This document shows positions 50,927 to 59,259 of a stretch of DNA of 64,000 bases, piece by piece. A program made the position numbers and the translations under genes. Positions within the stretch are counted from its first letter, which is position 1, and each line of letters opens with the position of its first letter. Origin of the DNA: Hoeflea algicola (GTDB taxonomy: Bacteria > Pseudomonadota > Alphaproteobacteria > Rhizobiales > Rhizobiaceae); contig NZ_JAOVZR010000001.1 in assembly GCF_026619415.1 (NCBI RefSeq), positions 620,001-684,000 of the forward strand. The letters run 5' to 3'. The notes under the pieces are model-generated. The model was not told the origin of the DNA, made no database searches, and worked only from the letters and a program-made list of their open reading frames with translations.

Positions 50927-52372
50927 ATGACGACGAAATCGCCGCAACTGACGACATTTCCTGCCTTCATGCGGGTTGATGCCCGGAAAGTGGCGATCTT
51001 TGGCAACGGCGCTGAAGCTGCCGCCAAGACCCGGCTTGTGGCCAACACCTCGGCCGAGATCTGTGTCTATGCCGACGCGCCCGACGCCGAGCTGCGCGCC
51101 GATCTTACGCGGCTTTCGATCAAACCCCAACGTGCCGCCTATTCGCCCGAACAGTTGGACGGCGCCACACTGGTTTTCGCGGCCACAGGCGATGGCACGC
51201 TCGACCGTGACATAGTTGCCGCCGCACGTGTCCGCCGGATCCCGGCCAACGCAGTTGATCAACCAGACTATTGCGATTTTCTGACCCCGGCGCTGGTCAA
51301 CCGTGCACCTGTGGCCATTGCCATTGGCACCGAAGGCGCCGGCCCGGTGCTGGCGCAGATGATCCGTGCCCGCGTCGACCAGATGTTGTCGCCTTCGCTG
51401 GGTCGCTTGGCGCGGCTGGCTGCCGATTACCGTGTTGCCGTCGACCGGCTGGTACCGCGCGGCGTCGCCCGGCGGGTATTCTGGCGGCGATTTTTCGAAG
51501 CCGATGTCGCCACCCATGTCGGTCGCGGCGAGGTCTCGTTGGCGCGCCGCGCCGCCACCCGGATGTTGCGTGCCGGTGACAATGTGCCCGGTCATGTCTG
51601 GCTGGTGGGCGCTGGCCCTGGCGCCGAGGATCTGCTGACCCTGCGCGCCCAGCGAGCGATGATGGAGGCAGATGTGATCGTTCACGATGCGCTGGTGCCC
51701 GAAGCAATCATCGCGCTTGGCCGCCGTGACGCCGAACGCATCTCGGTGGGCAAGCGCAAGGGCTGTCACTCCAGGAGCCAGGACCAGATCAATGATCTGC
51801 TGGTTGAGCTTGGGCGCTCAGGCAAGCGCGTGGTCCGGCTCAAGTCCGGCGACCCGCTGATCTTTGGCCGCGCCGGCGAGGAAATCGCAGCCCTTCGCGC
51901 GGCTGAAATTTCGTTCGAAGTCGTGCCTGGCATCACATCCACGTTTGCCGCCGCTGCTGATTTCGAATTGCCGCTGACCCTGCGTGGCGTTGCTTCGTCG
52001 CTGGTCTTCACCACTGGTCACGATCTGACTGGCGCGGCGTTGCCCGACTGGGCGCGGCTCGCCATCTCCGGCGCCACGCTGTGCGTGTATATGGGGCGCA
52101 CGGTGGCAGCCAGTGTCGCCGCGCGGTTGATCGAGGCAGGGCTTGCCGCCGACATGACGGTTGCCATCGTTGAAAACGCCTCGCGCAACGAGCGCCGTCT
52201 GTTCCATGGCACGCTCGCCGATCTGCCGGCACTCGAAGGCCGCAGCGAACTGAGCGGCCCGGTCATGGTGATCATCGGCGATGCTGTTGCCGGCGCCAAT
52301 TTCGAACATTCCACCCCGATCAACGAGCACGTGCGGTCACCCGCCGCCCAACCTCAAACCCACGCAGCCTGA
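50927..52372 (+). CDS. cysG: Siroheme synthase CysG
   Basis: This trifunctional enzyme makes siroheme from uroporphyrinogen III. Its 481 residues hold an N-terminal dehydrogenase/ferrochelatase domain (about 15-215, VAIFGNGAEAAAKTRL) and a C-terminal SAM uroporphyrinogen methyltransferase (about 225-465, VWLVGAGPGAEDLLTLRA, RLKSGDPLIFGRAGEE, and VVPGITSTFAAAA). Siroheme serves the sulfite reductase two genes downstream, and the genes are spaced as one operon. It starts the plus-strand cluster cysG-DUF2849-cysI-DUF934-ferredoxin. Confidence 0.96.
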   Translation: MTTKSPQLTTFPAFMRVDARKVAIFGNGAEAAAKTRLVANTSAEICVYADAPDAELRADLTRLSIKPQRAAYSPEQLDGATLVFAATGDGTLDRDIVAAARVRRIPANAVDQPDYCDFLTPALVNRAPVAIAIGTEGAGPVLAQMIRARVDQMLSPSLGRLARLAADYRVAVDRLVPRGVARRVFWRRFFEADVATHVGRGEVSLARRAATRMLRAGDNVPGHVWLVGAGPGAEDLLTLRAQRAMMEADVIVHDALVPEAIIALGRRDAERISVGKRKGCHSRSQDQINDLLVELGRSGKRVVRLKSGDPLIFGRAGEEIAALRAAEISFEVVPGITSTFAAAADFELPLTLRGVASSLVFTTGHDLTGAALPDWARLAISGATLCVYMGRTVAASVAARLIEAGLAADMTVAIVENASRNERRLFHGTLADLPALEGRSELSGPVMVIIGDAVAGANFEHSTPINEHVRSPAAQPQTHAA

Positions 52373-52382
52373 GGAGGCCATC

Positions 52383-52691
52383 ATGACAACCAAGGTTCTC
52401 ACCGCAAACCGCCTGAGCGATGGCGTCGCTGTCTGGCTCGGTGCCGATGGAGAATGGGCGCTGTCGCTGCGCGAGGCATTCCTGGCCCGTCACGACGATG
52501 CTGTTCATGCGATCGAGGCAGCCGGCGCCCAGGCGTTTGCCGACAACCGCGTCATCGACGTTGCCGTCATCGAGATCGAGGAGACCGAAGCCGGACCGCG
52601 ACCGTTCCGGTTGCGTGAACGGATCCGCGCTGATGGCCCGACAATCGATTATGCGCCCGCATCAGCGCGACGGGTTTCCCAGGCCGCTTGA
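52383..52691 (+). CDS. DUF2849 protein in the sulfite reductase operon
   Basis: This 102-residue soluble protein opens VLTANRLSDGVAVWLGADG and has an acidic middle (VAVIEIEETEAGPRPFRLRE), matching the DUF2849 family that regularly sits between cysG and cysI in alphaproteobacteria. The role is unknown; context suggests a sulfite-reductase accessory factor. It starts 10 bases after cysG, after GAGGAGG. Confidence 0.88.
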   Translation: MTTKVLTANRLSDGVAVWLGADGEWALSLREAFLARHDDAVHAIEAAGAQAFADNRVIDVAVIEIEETEAGPRPFRLRERIRADGPTIDYAPASARRVSQAA

Positions 52692-52703
52692 GGATAATGT
52701 TTC

Positions 52704-54374
52704 ATGTATCGTTACGATGAATTCGACCACGCCTTTGTTGCTGCCCGGGTCAGCCAGTTCACCGACCAAGTGGAGCGGCGGCTTGCCGGCGAGATTTCAG
52801 AGGATGCCTTCAAACCGATCCGGCTGATGAACGGTGTCTATTTGCAACTGCATGCCTACATGCACCGGGTGGCGATTCCCTACGGTACGCTGCACCCACG
52901 GCAGTTGCGCAAGCTCGCCTATATCGCCCGCACCTATGACCGCGGCTACGGCCATTTCACCACCCGCCAGAACATTCAGTACAACTGGCCCAAGCTGTCC
53001 GACATCCCGGCGATCCTTAAGGAACTGGCCGAAGTCGAGATGCACTCGATCCAGACATCGGGCAACTGCATCCGTAATGTCACGGCCGATCATTTTGCAG
53101 GCGCAGCGGCAGATGAAGTAACAGATCCAAGGTCTTACGCGGAAATTCTAAGGCAGTGGTCGACGCTGCACCCGGAATTTTGCTATCTGCCGCGGAAGTT
53201 CAAGATTGCCGTGACCGCGGCCGAGCGTGATCGCGCGGCAATCCAGACCTATGACATCGGGATGCAGGTAAAGAAGAACGATGAAGGCCAGCTCGGCTTT
53301 GCCGTATGGATCGGCGGCGGGCAGGGACGTACACCGCTTTTAGCCAAGAAATTCAAGGACTTTGTTCCAGAGGCGGATCTTCTGTCTTACGTGACAGCGA
53401 TCATGCGGGTCTACAATCTGCACGGTCGCCGGGATAACAAGTTCAAGGCCCGCATTAAGATCCTCGTGCATGAGACCGGGGTGGAGGAACTGGGCGCCGA
53501 GATCGATGCCGAATGGGCTCATCTCAAGGATGGCGAATTGAAGTTGCCCGCCGAGGAGCTTGCCGCGATCAACGCCTATTTTGCTCCGCCGGAACTGGCA
53601 CCGCGGGCCGAGGGCTGGGGCGAACTGGCCGCCTGGAAGAAGTCCGATCCCGGTTTTTCCGATTGGGTCGGCCGGAATGTTGTCCCGCACCGGCATCCCG
53701 ATTATGCCATGGTGACGTTGTCGCTGAAGCCGATCGGCGGCATCCCCGGCGACGCCACGGCCGAGCAGATGGAAGCAGTTGCGCGCCTTGCCGAAGAGTA
53801 TGGCCACGATGAAATCCGTGTCACCCACGAGCAGAACCTGGTGCTTCCACATATCGCCCTGGCCGATCTTGAACCTGTCTACCGGGCGCTTCTCGCCGAA
53901 GGTCTGGCGACGGCCAATGTCGGCCTGATCACCGACATCATTGCCTGCCCTGGTCTCGACTATTGCGCGCTTGCCAATGCCCGTTCAATTCCGCTGGCGC
54001 AGGGTATCTCCAACCGCTTTGCCGACCCGGCGCGACAGGCCGAGATCGGTGATCTGAAGATCAAGATTTCGGGCTGCATCAATGCCTGCGGCCACCACCA
54101 TGTTGGCCATATAGGCATTCTCGGGGTCGAGAAGAAGGGCGCCGAACTCTACCAGATCTCGCTCGGCGGATCGGCGGACGAGAACGCCTCGATCGGCGAT
54201 ATCCTCGGTCGCGGTTTCGAGCCCGACCAGGTCACCGACGCCGTCGAGACCATTGTCGAGGTTTACCTAGCCAACCGCAGTGCCGCCTCGGAGCCTTTCA
54301 TCGACTGCTACCGCCGCATTGGCGCCGCCCCGTTCAAGACCGCGCTGTATGGCGACCGGGCGCGCGCCGCCTGA
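52704..54374 (+). CDS. cysI: Siroheme-dependent sulfite (nitrite) reductase CysI
   Basis: This enzyme reduces sulfite to sulfide with six electrons in cysteine synthesis. The 556-residue protein has the ferredoxin-like repeats (TLHPRQLRKLAYIARTYD, HFTTRQNIQYNWP) and the cluster-siroheme motif: C-x5-C in CPGLDYCALANARS and C-x3-C in GCINACGHHHVGHIG. No cysJ flavoprotein is nearby, while a 2Fe-2S ferredoxin gene is, so the electron donor may be a ferredoxin. Nitrite reduction cannot be excluded, but the operon favours sulfite. Confidence 0.94.
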   Translation: MYRYDEFDHAFVAARVSQFTDQVERRLAGEISEDAFKPIRLMNGVYLQLHAYMHRVAIPYGTLHPRQLRKLAYIARTYDRGYGHFTTRQNIQYNWPKLSDIPAILKELAEVEMHSIQTSGNCIRNVTADHFAGAAADEVTDPRSYAEILRQWSTLHPEFCYLPRKFKIAVTAAERDRAAIQTYDIGMQVKKNDEGQLGFAVWIGGGQGRTPLLAKKFKDFVPEADLLSYVTAIMRVYNLHGRRDNKFKARIKILVHETGVEELGAEIDAEWAHLKDGELKLPAEELAAINAYFAPPELAPRAEGWGELAAWKKSDPGFSDWVGRNVVPHRHPDYAMVTLSLKPIGGIPGDATAEQMEAVARLAEEYGHDEIRVTHEQNLVLPHIALADLEPVYRALLAEGLATANVGLITDIIACPGLDYCALANARSIPLAQGISNRFADPARQAEIGDLKIKISGCINACGHHHVGHIGILGVEKKGAELYQISLGGSADENASIGDILGRGFEPDQVTDAVETIVEVYLANRSAASEPFIDCYRRIGAAPFKTALYGDRARAA

Positions 54375-54389
54375 TACCGGAGAAATATT

Positions 54390-54881
54390 TTGACCATCAT
54401 CTGGACCAAAAACGGCGTCGTTGACGATGATCCATGGACCGTCGCCGGCGACGAGGACGACGGCAAATTGCTATCAATCGACGAGGCGTTGAACCATGCC
54501 CGTGACAACGCTCCCCTTGGCGTGCTCGTCAAACCTGCCGACGACGTGCGCGCACTGGCGCCGGTTGTTGACAGCATCAGCTTCATCGCCCTGACCTTTC
54601 CCGTCTTCAGCGACGGACGCGCCTTTTCCCAGGCCATGCTGCTGCGTGAACGTCTCAAGTACAAGAGTGAACTGCGCGCCATCGGCACCGTCTTGCTCGA
54701 CCATGTGCCACTGATGCTCCGGGTCGGGATCGACAGTTTCGAGGTAAGTCACGAACCCACCATCGAACGATTGAAGCAGCAAAGGCTGCCAGGTATCGAT
54801 CTGCACTACCAGCCCTCCGCCGACGCCGCCAAGCCGTCCGGCGGTTACAGCTGGCGGCGTACCGCCATTCTCAACGGCTGA
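54390..54881 (+). CDS. DUF934 protein, sulfite reductase-associated
   Basis: The 163-residue protein starts at TTG 54390 after CGGAGAAA. It has the DUF934 pattern LTFPVFSDGRAFSQAMLLRE and a GTVLLDHVPLMLRVGIDSF stretch. The family travels with sulfite reductase genes and is thought to support sulfite reduction. cysH, often next to this gene in other bacteria, is absent here. Confidence 0.88.
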   Translation: MTIIWTKNGVVDDDPWTVAGDEDDGKLLSIDEALNHARDNAPLGVLVKPADDVRALAPVVDSISFIALTFPVFSDGRAFSQAMLLRERLKYKSELRAIGTVLLDHVPLMLRVGIDSFEVSHEPTIERLKQQRLPGIDLHYQPSADAAKPSGGYSWRRTAILNG

Positions 54882-54900
54882 ACCAATCAGGGACGTATCC

Positions 54901-55236
54901 ATGCATATTCATGTCACCGACCAGAGCGGAACCCGCCATACGCTTGAGGCGCTGGAAGGGTTTCGGGTCATGGAAATCATTCGCGACTGGGGTCTCGACA
55001 TCAAGGCCGAGTGCGGCGGTGCCTGCGCCTGCGCCACCTGCCATGTACATGTCGCCGAAGATTGGCTCGATCAGTTGCATCCGATGCGCGACGAGGAAGA
55101 AGACATGCTCGACCAAGCTTTCGATGTCCGTGACAATTCAAGGCTGTCGTGCCAGTTGCTGATGTCGACCGAACTCGATGGTCTCGAGGTCCGGCTGGCG
55201 CCGGGAACGGAAGCCGGAGACCGCGCCGCCGCCTGA
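54901..55236 (+). CDS. 2Fe-2S ferredoxin (adrenodoxin type)
   Basis: The 111-residue ferredoxin has cluster cysteines in CGGACACATCHVHV (C-x5-C-x2-C) and a fourth in LSCQLLM. The acidic segment around MRDEEEDMLDQAFDV is the partner-docking part of this class. It is the fifth gene of the sulfite reductase cluster, 19 bases after the DUF934 gene, and is a plausible electron donor to CysI. It converges with the methyltransferase gene downstream. Confidence 0.93.
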   Translation: MHIHVTDQSGTRHTLEALEGFRVMEIIRDWGLDIKAECGGACACATCHVHVAEDWLDQLHPMRDEEEDMLDQAFDVRDNSRLSCQLLMSTELDGLEVRLAPGTEAGDRAAA

Positions 55237-55324
55237 CGGTTGAGAACGGTCAATTGGCCACAGCGCCGCCGACCCTGCATCAACATTTCAGTAAATCGAG
55301 TATGTCTCCCACGCCGTGTACCGC

Positions 55325-55960
55325 TCATAGCGGCCTGAGCAACCAGACGATTTCGGCAGCACTCACACCTTTAAATCCTCCCTCCACGGCATTCTGGGCG
55401 AGGATTGAAATGTCATGGCGGTCACCGTAGCGCTGCATGACTTCGTTGCCCGGGATCGAAAACGGCGGCCCGTCAAGCAGCGAAGTATCGTACTCGAAGG
55501 TGACAAGCAGCTGTGGCGCGTTGCCGGTAATACCGGCGATGTGGGGAGCGTATTGGGCGCGCATCGTTTCGGGCAGCGCGACAAAGGCCGCCCGGTCAAA
55601 AATGGCATCGACCGAACCGAGCACGGCTGACGTCAGATCGAAAACATCACCTGCGAATATGTCGATATTGTCCGCGCTGTAGTGCTTCAATTTGCCCAGA
55701 TCGGAAATTGTCGGTTCAACCCCAAGCTCTTTAAACAATTGTTCGATCGCCACTTCGCTGAGTTCCGCGCCGGCAACGCGGTGGCCTTTGGAGAGCAGCC
55801 AGCCGATGTCGAGCGTCTTGCCGCACAGCGGAACGAATACGCGCCCGTTTTCCGGGACCCGAAGATCCGGGAAATGGGTGACCAGCAGCGGGTTGGGTTC
55901 TCCCTCGTGAAAACCGATCCTGCCGGTCCCCCAACGGTCATGCCAGAAACTGTGTTCCAT
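55325..55960 (-). CDS. tpm: Thiopurine S-methyltransferase-like protein
   Basis: The 211-residue SAM-dependent methyltransferase opens FWHDRWGTGRIGFHEGEPNP and has the cofactor motif VFVPLCGKTLDIGWLLSKGH and the AFVALPETMRAQYA segment, all typical of bacterial TPMT. These proteins methylate tellurite, selenite or thiopurines. ATG 55960 was chosen at the conserved start. It lies 11 bases downstream of the lrgB stop on the same strand. Confidence 0.93.
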   Translation of the reverse strand: MEHSFWHDRWGTGRIGFHEGEPNPLLVTHFPDLRVPENGRVFVPLCGKTLDIGWLLSKGHRVAGAELSEVAIEQLFKELGVEPTISDLGKLKHYSADNIDIFAGDVFDLTSAVLGSVDAIFDRAAFVALPETMRAQYAPHIAGITGNAPQLLVTFEYDTSLLDGPPFSIPGNEVMQRYGDRHDISILAQNAVEGGFKGVSAAEIVWLLRPL

Positions 55961-55971
55961 CCTGGTTCCTC

Positions 55972-56688
55972 TTAGAAAAACAACCGCCACAGGATTGGCA
56001 GCAGAATTGCGGTTGCCAGTGCATTAAGGCCCATGGCGAGGCCTGAGAAGGCACCGGCCAGCTCATTGACCTGCAGCGCCCGCGCCGTGCCGATGCCGTG
56101 GCTGGCGGTGCCGAGCGCCAGCCCCCGCGCGCGCCAGTCCTTGACGCCGATCAGATTGAGCAGCGGTGGGCCGAGGACGGCGCCCAGTATCCCGGTCAGG
56201 ATCACCAGCACCGCGGTCAGAGACGGCAGGCCGCCCAGTTGCTCGGTAATCCCCATCGCCACAGGTGCGGTGACGGACTTCGGCGCCAGAGACAGCAGGG
56301 TCTCGCGGCTGGCGCCAAGCACCCAGCCGAGGCCGATAGCGGATCCGATCGCCGTCAGCGAGCCGCACAGCAAGCTGGTAATCAGGGCCAGTGCCGAGCG
56401 GCGGACACGGTCGAACTGCCGGTAAAGCGGGATCGCCAGCGCCACGGTGGCGGGGCCGAGCAGGAAATGCACAAACTGTGCGCCTTCGAAATAGGTCTCG
56501 TAACTGGTTCCGCTGAGTGTCAGCAGCCCGACGACAACGATCACCGCCGTGAGTACCGGGTTGAGAAACGGTTTGTGGCCGGAGCGGTCATAGAGCCATG
56601 TACCGGCTTGGAATGCCGCCAGTGTGAGCGTGAGGAACATCAGCGGGCTGGCGCTGAGATAGACCCAGACGTCGGTGAGCTTACCCAT
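55972..56688 (-). CDS. lrgB: LrgB/CidB-family membrane protein
   Basis: The 238-residue protein has six or seven helices and the LrgB signatures LLGPATVALAIPLYRQ, SVTAPVAMGITEQLGG and GLALGTASHGIGTARAL. With LrgA it may form a transport system for small acids, related to control of cell lysis. ATG 56688 overlaps the lrgA stop by eight bases, so the pair is coupled. Confidence 0.93.
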   Translation of the reverse strand: MGKLTDVWVYLSASPLMFLTLTLAAFQAGTWLYDRSGHKPFLNPVLTAVIVVVGLLTLSGTSYETYFEGAQFVHFLLGPATVALAIPLYRQFDRVRRSALALITSLLCGSLTAIGSAIGLGWVLGASRETLLSLAPKSVTAPVAMGITEQLGGLPSLTAVLVILTGILGAVLGPPLLNLIGVKDWRARGLALGTASHGIGTARALQVNELAGAFSGLAMGLNALATAILLPILWRLFF

Positions 56689-57049
56689 TGTCTGCCTCCG
56701 CACTATCGGAACTGCCGGCGCGGGCAAGCCGGTTCATCACCAGCGCTGTTACCGCGATGGTTGCCAGTGTGGAGCCGACGAGCGCGACAGAGATCGGCAG
56801 CCAGTCCTGCCCGAGCAGGCCCATATGCGCCATCACGCCAACACCGGCCGGCACGAAAAGCAGCGCCAGATGCCTGAGCAATGTATCGGCCACTGCGCCG
56901 ATATCGTCAGGCACAGATCCTTTGATGGCAAGCAGCGTGAACAGGATCACCATGCCGGCTACCGGACCGGGTACCGGCAGGCCGGCAAAACGGGTAATCA
57001 ATTCGCCGGCCAACTGGCAGCAAAGTATGAGGGTCAGGGCTGAAAGCAT
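56681..57049 (-). CDS. lrgA: LrgA/CidA-family membrane protein
   Basis: This holin-like protein of 122 residues has four helices: TLILCCQLAGELITRF, then LPVPGPVAGMVILF, LALLFVPAGVGVMAHM and a final helix. It is the partner of LrgB and overlaps it by eight bases. ATG 57049 is preferred over 57058 because AGGA then lies about nine bases upstream rather than touching the start. Confidence 0.92.
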   Translation of the reverse strand: MLSALTLILCCQLAGELITRFAGLPVPGPVAGMVILFTLLAIKGSVPDDIGAVADTLLRHLALLFVPAGVGVMAHMGLLGQDWLPISVALVGSTLATIAVTALVMNRLARAGSSDSAEADNG

Positions 57050-57123
57050 GATCGGCATCCTGTCAGGCGGGAGATGCGGGCAGGGGAGATACTGCCAGAT
57101 TCCCCTGCTTCACCCCAGCCGTA

Positions 57124-57561
57124 TTATGACACTGCGTCAATGCCTGCTGCCAGCACCGCATAGCGCCCGATCTTGCCGATCGACACCAGCAGCAGGAACC
57201 GCCATAGCGGTTCGCGCATGATGCCCGCCACCAAGGTCAGCGGGTCGCCGATGATCGGAACCCAGGCCAGCAAGAGCGACCAGTAGCCAAATCGCTGGTA
57301 CTGCGTCTGCGCGCGCTGCAACTGTGCGTGGCTGGCGGGAAACCATCTCTTGTCCCGATACCGCTCGACGCCGCGGCCAATCAGCCAGTTGAGAACAGAT
57401 CCCAATATATTGCCAAGACTGGCGACAGCTACCAGCGCTGTCACCGGTTGACCGCCAGCAAGGATCAGGCCGGCAAGCACGCTTTCCGACTGTGCCGGAA
57501 CCAGCGTGGCGGCAAGAAGCGAGGCGAGAAACAGGCTTGTATAGGCGGCCAGATCCGGCAT
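57124..57561 (-). CDS. YqaA/VTT-family membrane protein
   Basis: The 145-residue protein has four or five helices, with AATLVPAQSESVLAGLILAG, GNILGSVLNWLIGRG and a conserved LLAWVPIIGDPLTLVAGIMRE loop, as in YqaA, a short VTT-fold family. The start ATG 57561 gives the usual length; a longer frame to 57834 crosses the divergent MarR start. The cargo, possibly a lipid, is unknown. Confidence 0.85.
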   Translation of the reverse strand: MPDLAAYTSLFLASLLAATLVPAQSESVLAGLILAGGQPVTALVAVASLGNILGSVLNWLIGRGVERYRDKRWFPASHAQLQRAQTQYQRFGYWSLLLAWVPIIGDPLTLVAGIMREPLWRFLLLVSIGKIGRYAVLAAGIDAVS

Positions 57562-57735
57562 CGGCGAGTGGGCTCCCAACAATATGCGACGGCCGACTTC
57601 GGGCACGCGCGGATCTGCGGCGGTAACAGGGATTGGCCTTACAGGCCATCGTGCCGCGACGCCAGAAGCCATTCCGTGAAAACCGTTCCGCCGGACCAGC
57701 AGAGGGAAGGGGGGCACCATTGCCAAGAATAGCAC

Positions 57736-57755
57736 GCTATGTAAATATGCATAGC
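57736..57755. promoter_or_regulatory. Dyad upstream of the marR-type gene
   Basis: The arms GCTATG (57736-57741) and CATAGC (57750-57755) are perfect complements around eight AT-rich bases, 23 bases before the regulator start. The layout suits MarR autoregulation and could also control the divergent YqaA-type gene. Confidence 0.55.
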
Positions 57756-57777
57756 ACACTAATGGAGTTGCCACAAA

Positions 57778-58224
57778 ATGGTTGATGCTGGAGAATCTGT
57801 CGGACAAATGGCTGCGCATCTGGCGCGGATTCACAATGCTTGCCTGAAAACACGGCTACAGCCGCTGGGGTTGTCGCCGGCCCAGTTCCAGGCGCTGGCG
57901 GCGCTTGATCTGCACGGCGAACAAACCCAGCGCGCTCTTGCCGGTGTTCTGGCCGTCGAACAGGCGACCATGGCCAACACGCTGTCGCGAATGGAGCGCG
58001 ACGGACTGATCGAGCGCAAGCCACACCCTGATGACGGCCGCGCGCAGCTGATCCGGCTGACCGAGCGGGCCCGCGAACGCATAGAACCGGCGCGGCAGGC
58101 AGCACGCGCAGCCGACCAGGTGCTGCTTGATGGTTTGCCCATGGCCGAACAGGCTCTTTTTGTCAGCATGCTGGGCCGGGTGAACGGCGCGATGGAAAAG
58201 GCTGCCCTGGACTCGCCGGGTTGA
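57778..58224 (+). CDS. MarR-family transcriptional regulator
   Basis: The 148-residue winged-helix regulator has the MarR layout: an N-terminal dimer helix, LGLSPAQFQALAALDLHGEQ, the recognition region LAVEQATMANTLSRMERDGL, and the wing with RKPHPDDGRAQLIRLTERA. It is divergent from the YqaA-type gene; an EamA transporter gene follows about 110 bases later. Its inducer is unknown. Confidence 0.92.
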   Translation: MVDAGESVGQMAAHLARIHNACLKTRLQPLGLSPAQFQALAALDLHGEQTQRALAGVLAVEQATMANTLSRMERDGLIERKPHPDDGRAQLIRLTERARERIEPARQAARAADQVLLDGLPMAEQALFVSMLGRVNGAMEKAALDSPG

Positions 58225-58337
58225 AATCTTGCTGCACCGGAAATTGTCAGCATTCCAATTGCTTGCAAAAGCGGGTAGGGACGGTGGTGCCCGTCAGACG
58301 GGACTTTCATCCAATCCGACAACCGGGGTTTACTCAA

Positions 58338-59255
58338 ATGGACAACATGCGCGGCATTGTGCTGATGGTACTCGGCATGCTTGGTTTTGCCGCCGAAGAC
58401 ATGTTCATCAAGCTTGCCTCGGCCGGGCTGCCGGTGGGCGAGATCCTTGCCATCCTCGGTATTCCGAGCGCCATTTTCTTTGCGGTGCTGGCGCGTGCAC
58501 GCGGCGCCAACCCGTTCTCGCGCGACTTTCTGCATCCCGCGGTGCTGATCCGCAACCTGTCAGAGATGGTCGGATCGGTCGGCTTCGTGATGTCGCTGGC
58601 GCTGATTCCGTTGGCCACAGCCACCACGATCCTGCAGGCAACGCCACTGTTCGTGACCATGGGAGCGGCGCTGGTGCTGCGCGAAGCTGTGGGCTGGCGG
58701 CGCTGGACGGCGATTTTGGTCGGTTTTTTCGGGGTCGTGCTGGTGATTCGACCCGGGTTGAGCGGGTTTGATCCCAACGTGATGTGGGCGGTTATGGGTG
58801 TTATCGGCCTGTCGATCAGGGACCTGGCGAGCCGCAAGGTGCCGAAATCGATTTCCTCGCTGCAACTAGCCGTCTGGGGATTTTCAGCTGTTGGAATCAT
58901 TGGCCTGATCATGAGCGTGTACAGCGGTGGGGCCAAAATGCCGACCGGCAATGAATCACTGTTCCTGCTTGGCGCGCTGTTGATCGGCAGCGTTGCCTAC
59001 TGGACCCTGACCGAAGCCACGCGCGTCGGCGAGATTGCCGTCGTCACGCCGTTTCGCTATTCGCGACTGGTGTTTTCCACCATTGTCGGCGCCATCGTGT
59101 TTTACGAATACCCCGATACCTACACGCTTGTCGGCGCCGCGATCATCATCGCCACCGGGCTTTACACACTAGTGCGCGAGCGCAAGCGCCGCCGCCAGGA
59201 AGCCGCGCTTGCCCGGGAGGCGGCACAACAGGCGGCCGCCTCCGGCATCTATTGA
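58338..59255 (+). CDS. EamA-family (DMT) transporter
   Basis: The 305-residue protein has ten membrane helices in two EamA repeats. The first repeat holds EMVGSVGFVMSLALIPLAT and ATPLFVTMGAALVLREA; the second holds TEATRVGEIAVVTPFRYSRL. A basic and Ala-rich cytoplasmic tail ends the protein. The exported substrate is unknown. The gene follows the MarR regulator and may be its target. It ends four bases from the convergent M32 peptidase gene. Confidence 0.9.
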   Translation: MDNMRGIVLMVLGMLGFAAEDMFIKLASAGLPVGEILAILGIPSAIFFAVLARARGANPFSRDFLHPAVLIRNLSEMVGSVGFVMSLALIPLATATTILQATPLFVTMGAALVLREAVGWRRWTAILVGFFGVVLVIRPGLSGFDPNVMWAVMGVIGLSIRDLASRKVPKSISSLQLAVWGFSAVGIIGLIMSVYSGGAKMPTGNESLFLLGALLIGSVAYWTLTEATRVGEIAVVTPFRYSRLVFSTIVGAIVFYEYPDTYTLVGAAIIIATGLYTLVRERKRRRQEAALAREAAQQAAASGIY

Positions 59256-59259
59256 ATTT

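Noticed and set aside
50764..51048. 94-codon minus-strand frame opposite the cysG start
   Set aside because: Most of it is antisense to cysG; only the last 40 or so codons fall in the gap and have no recognisable similarity.
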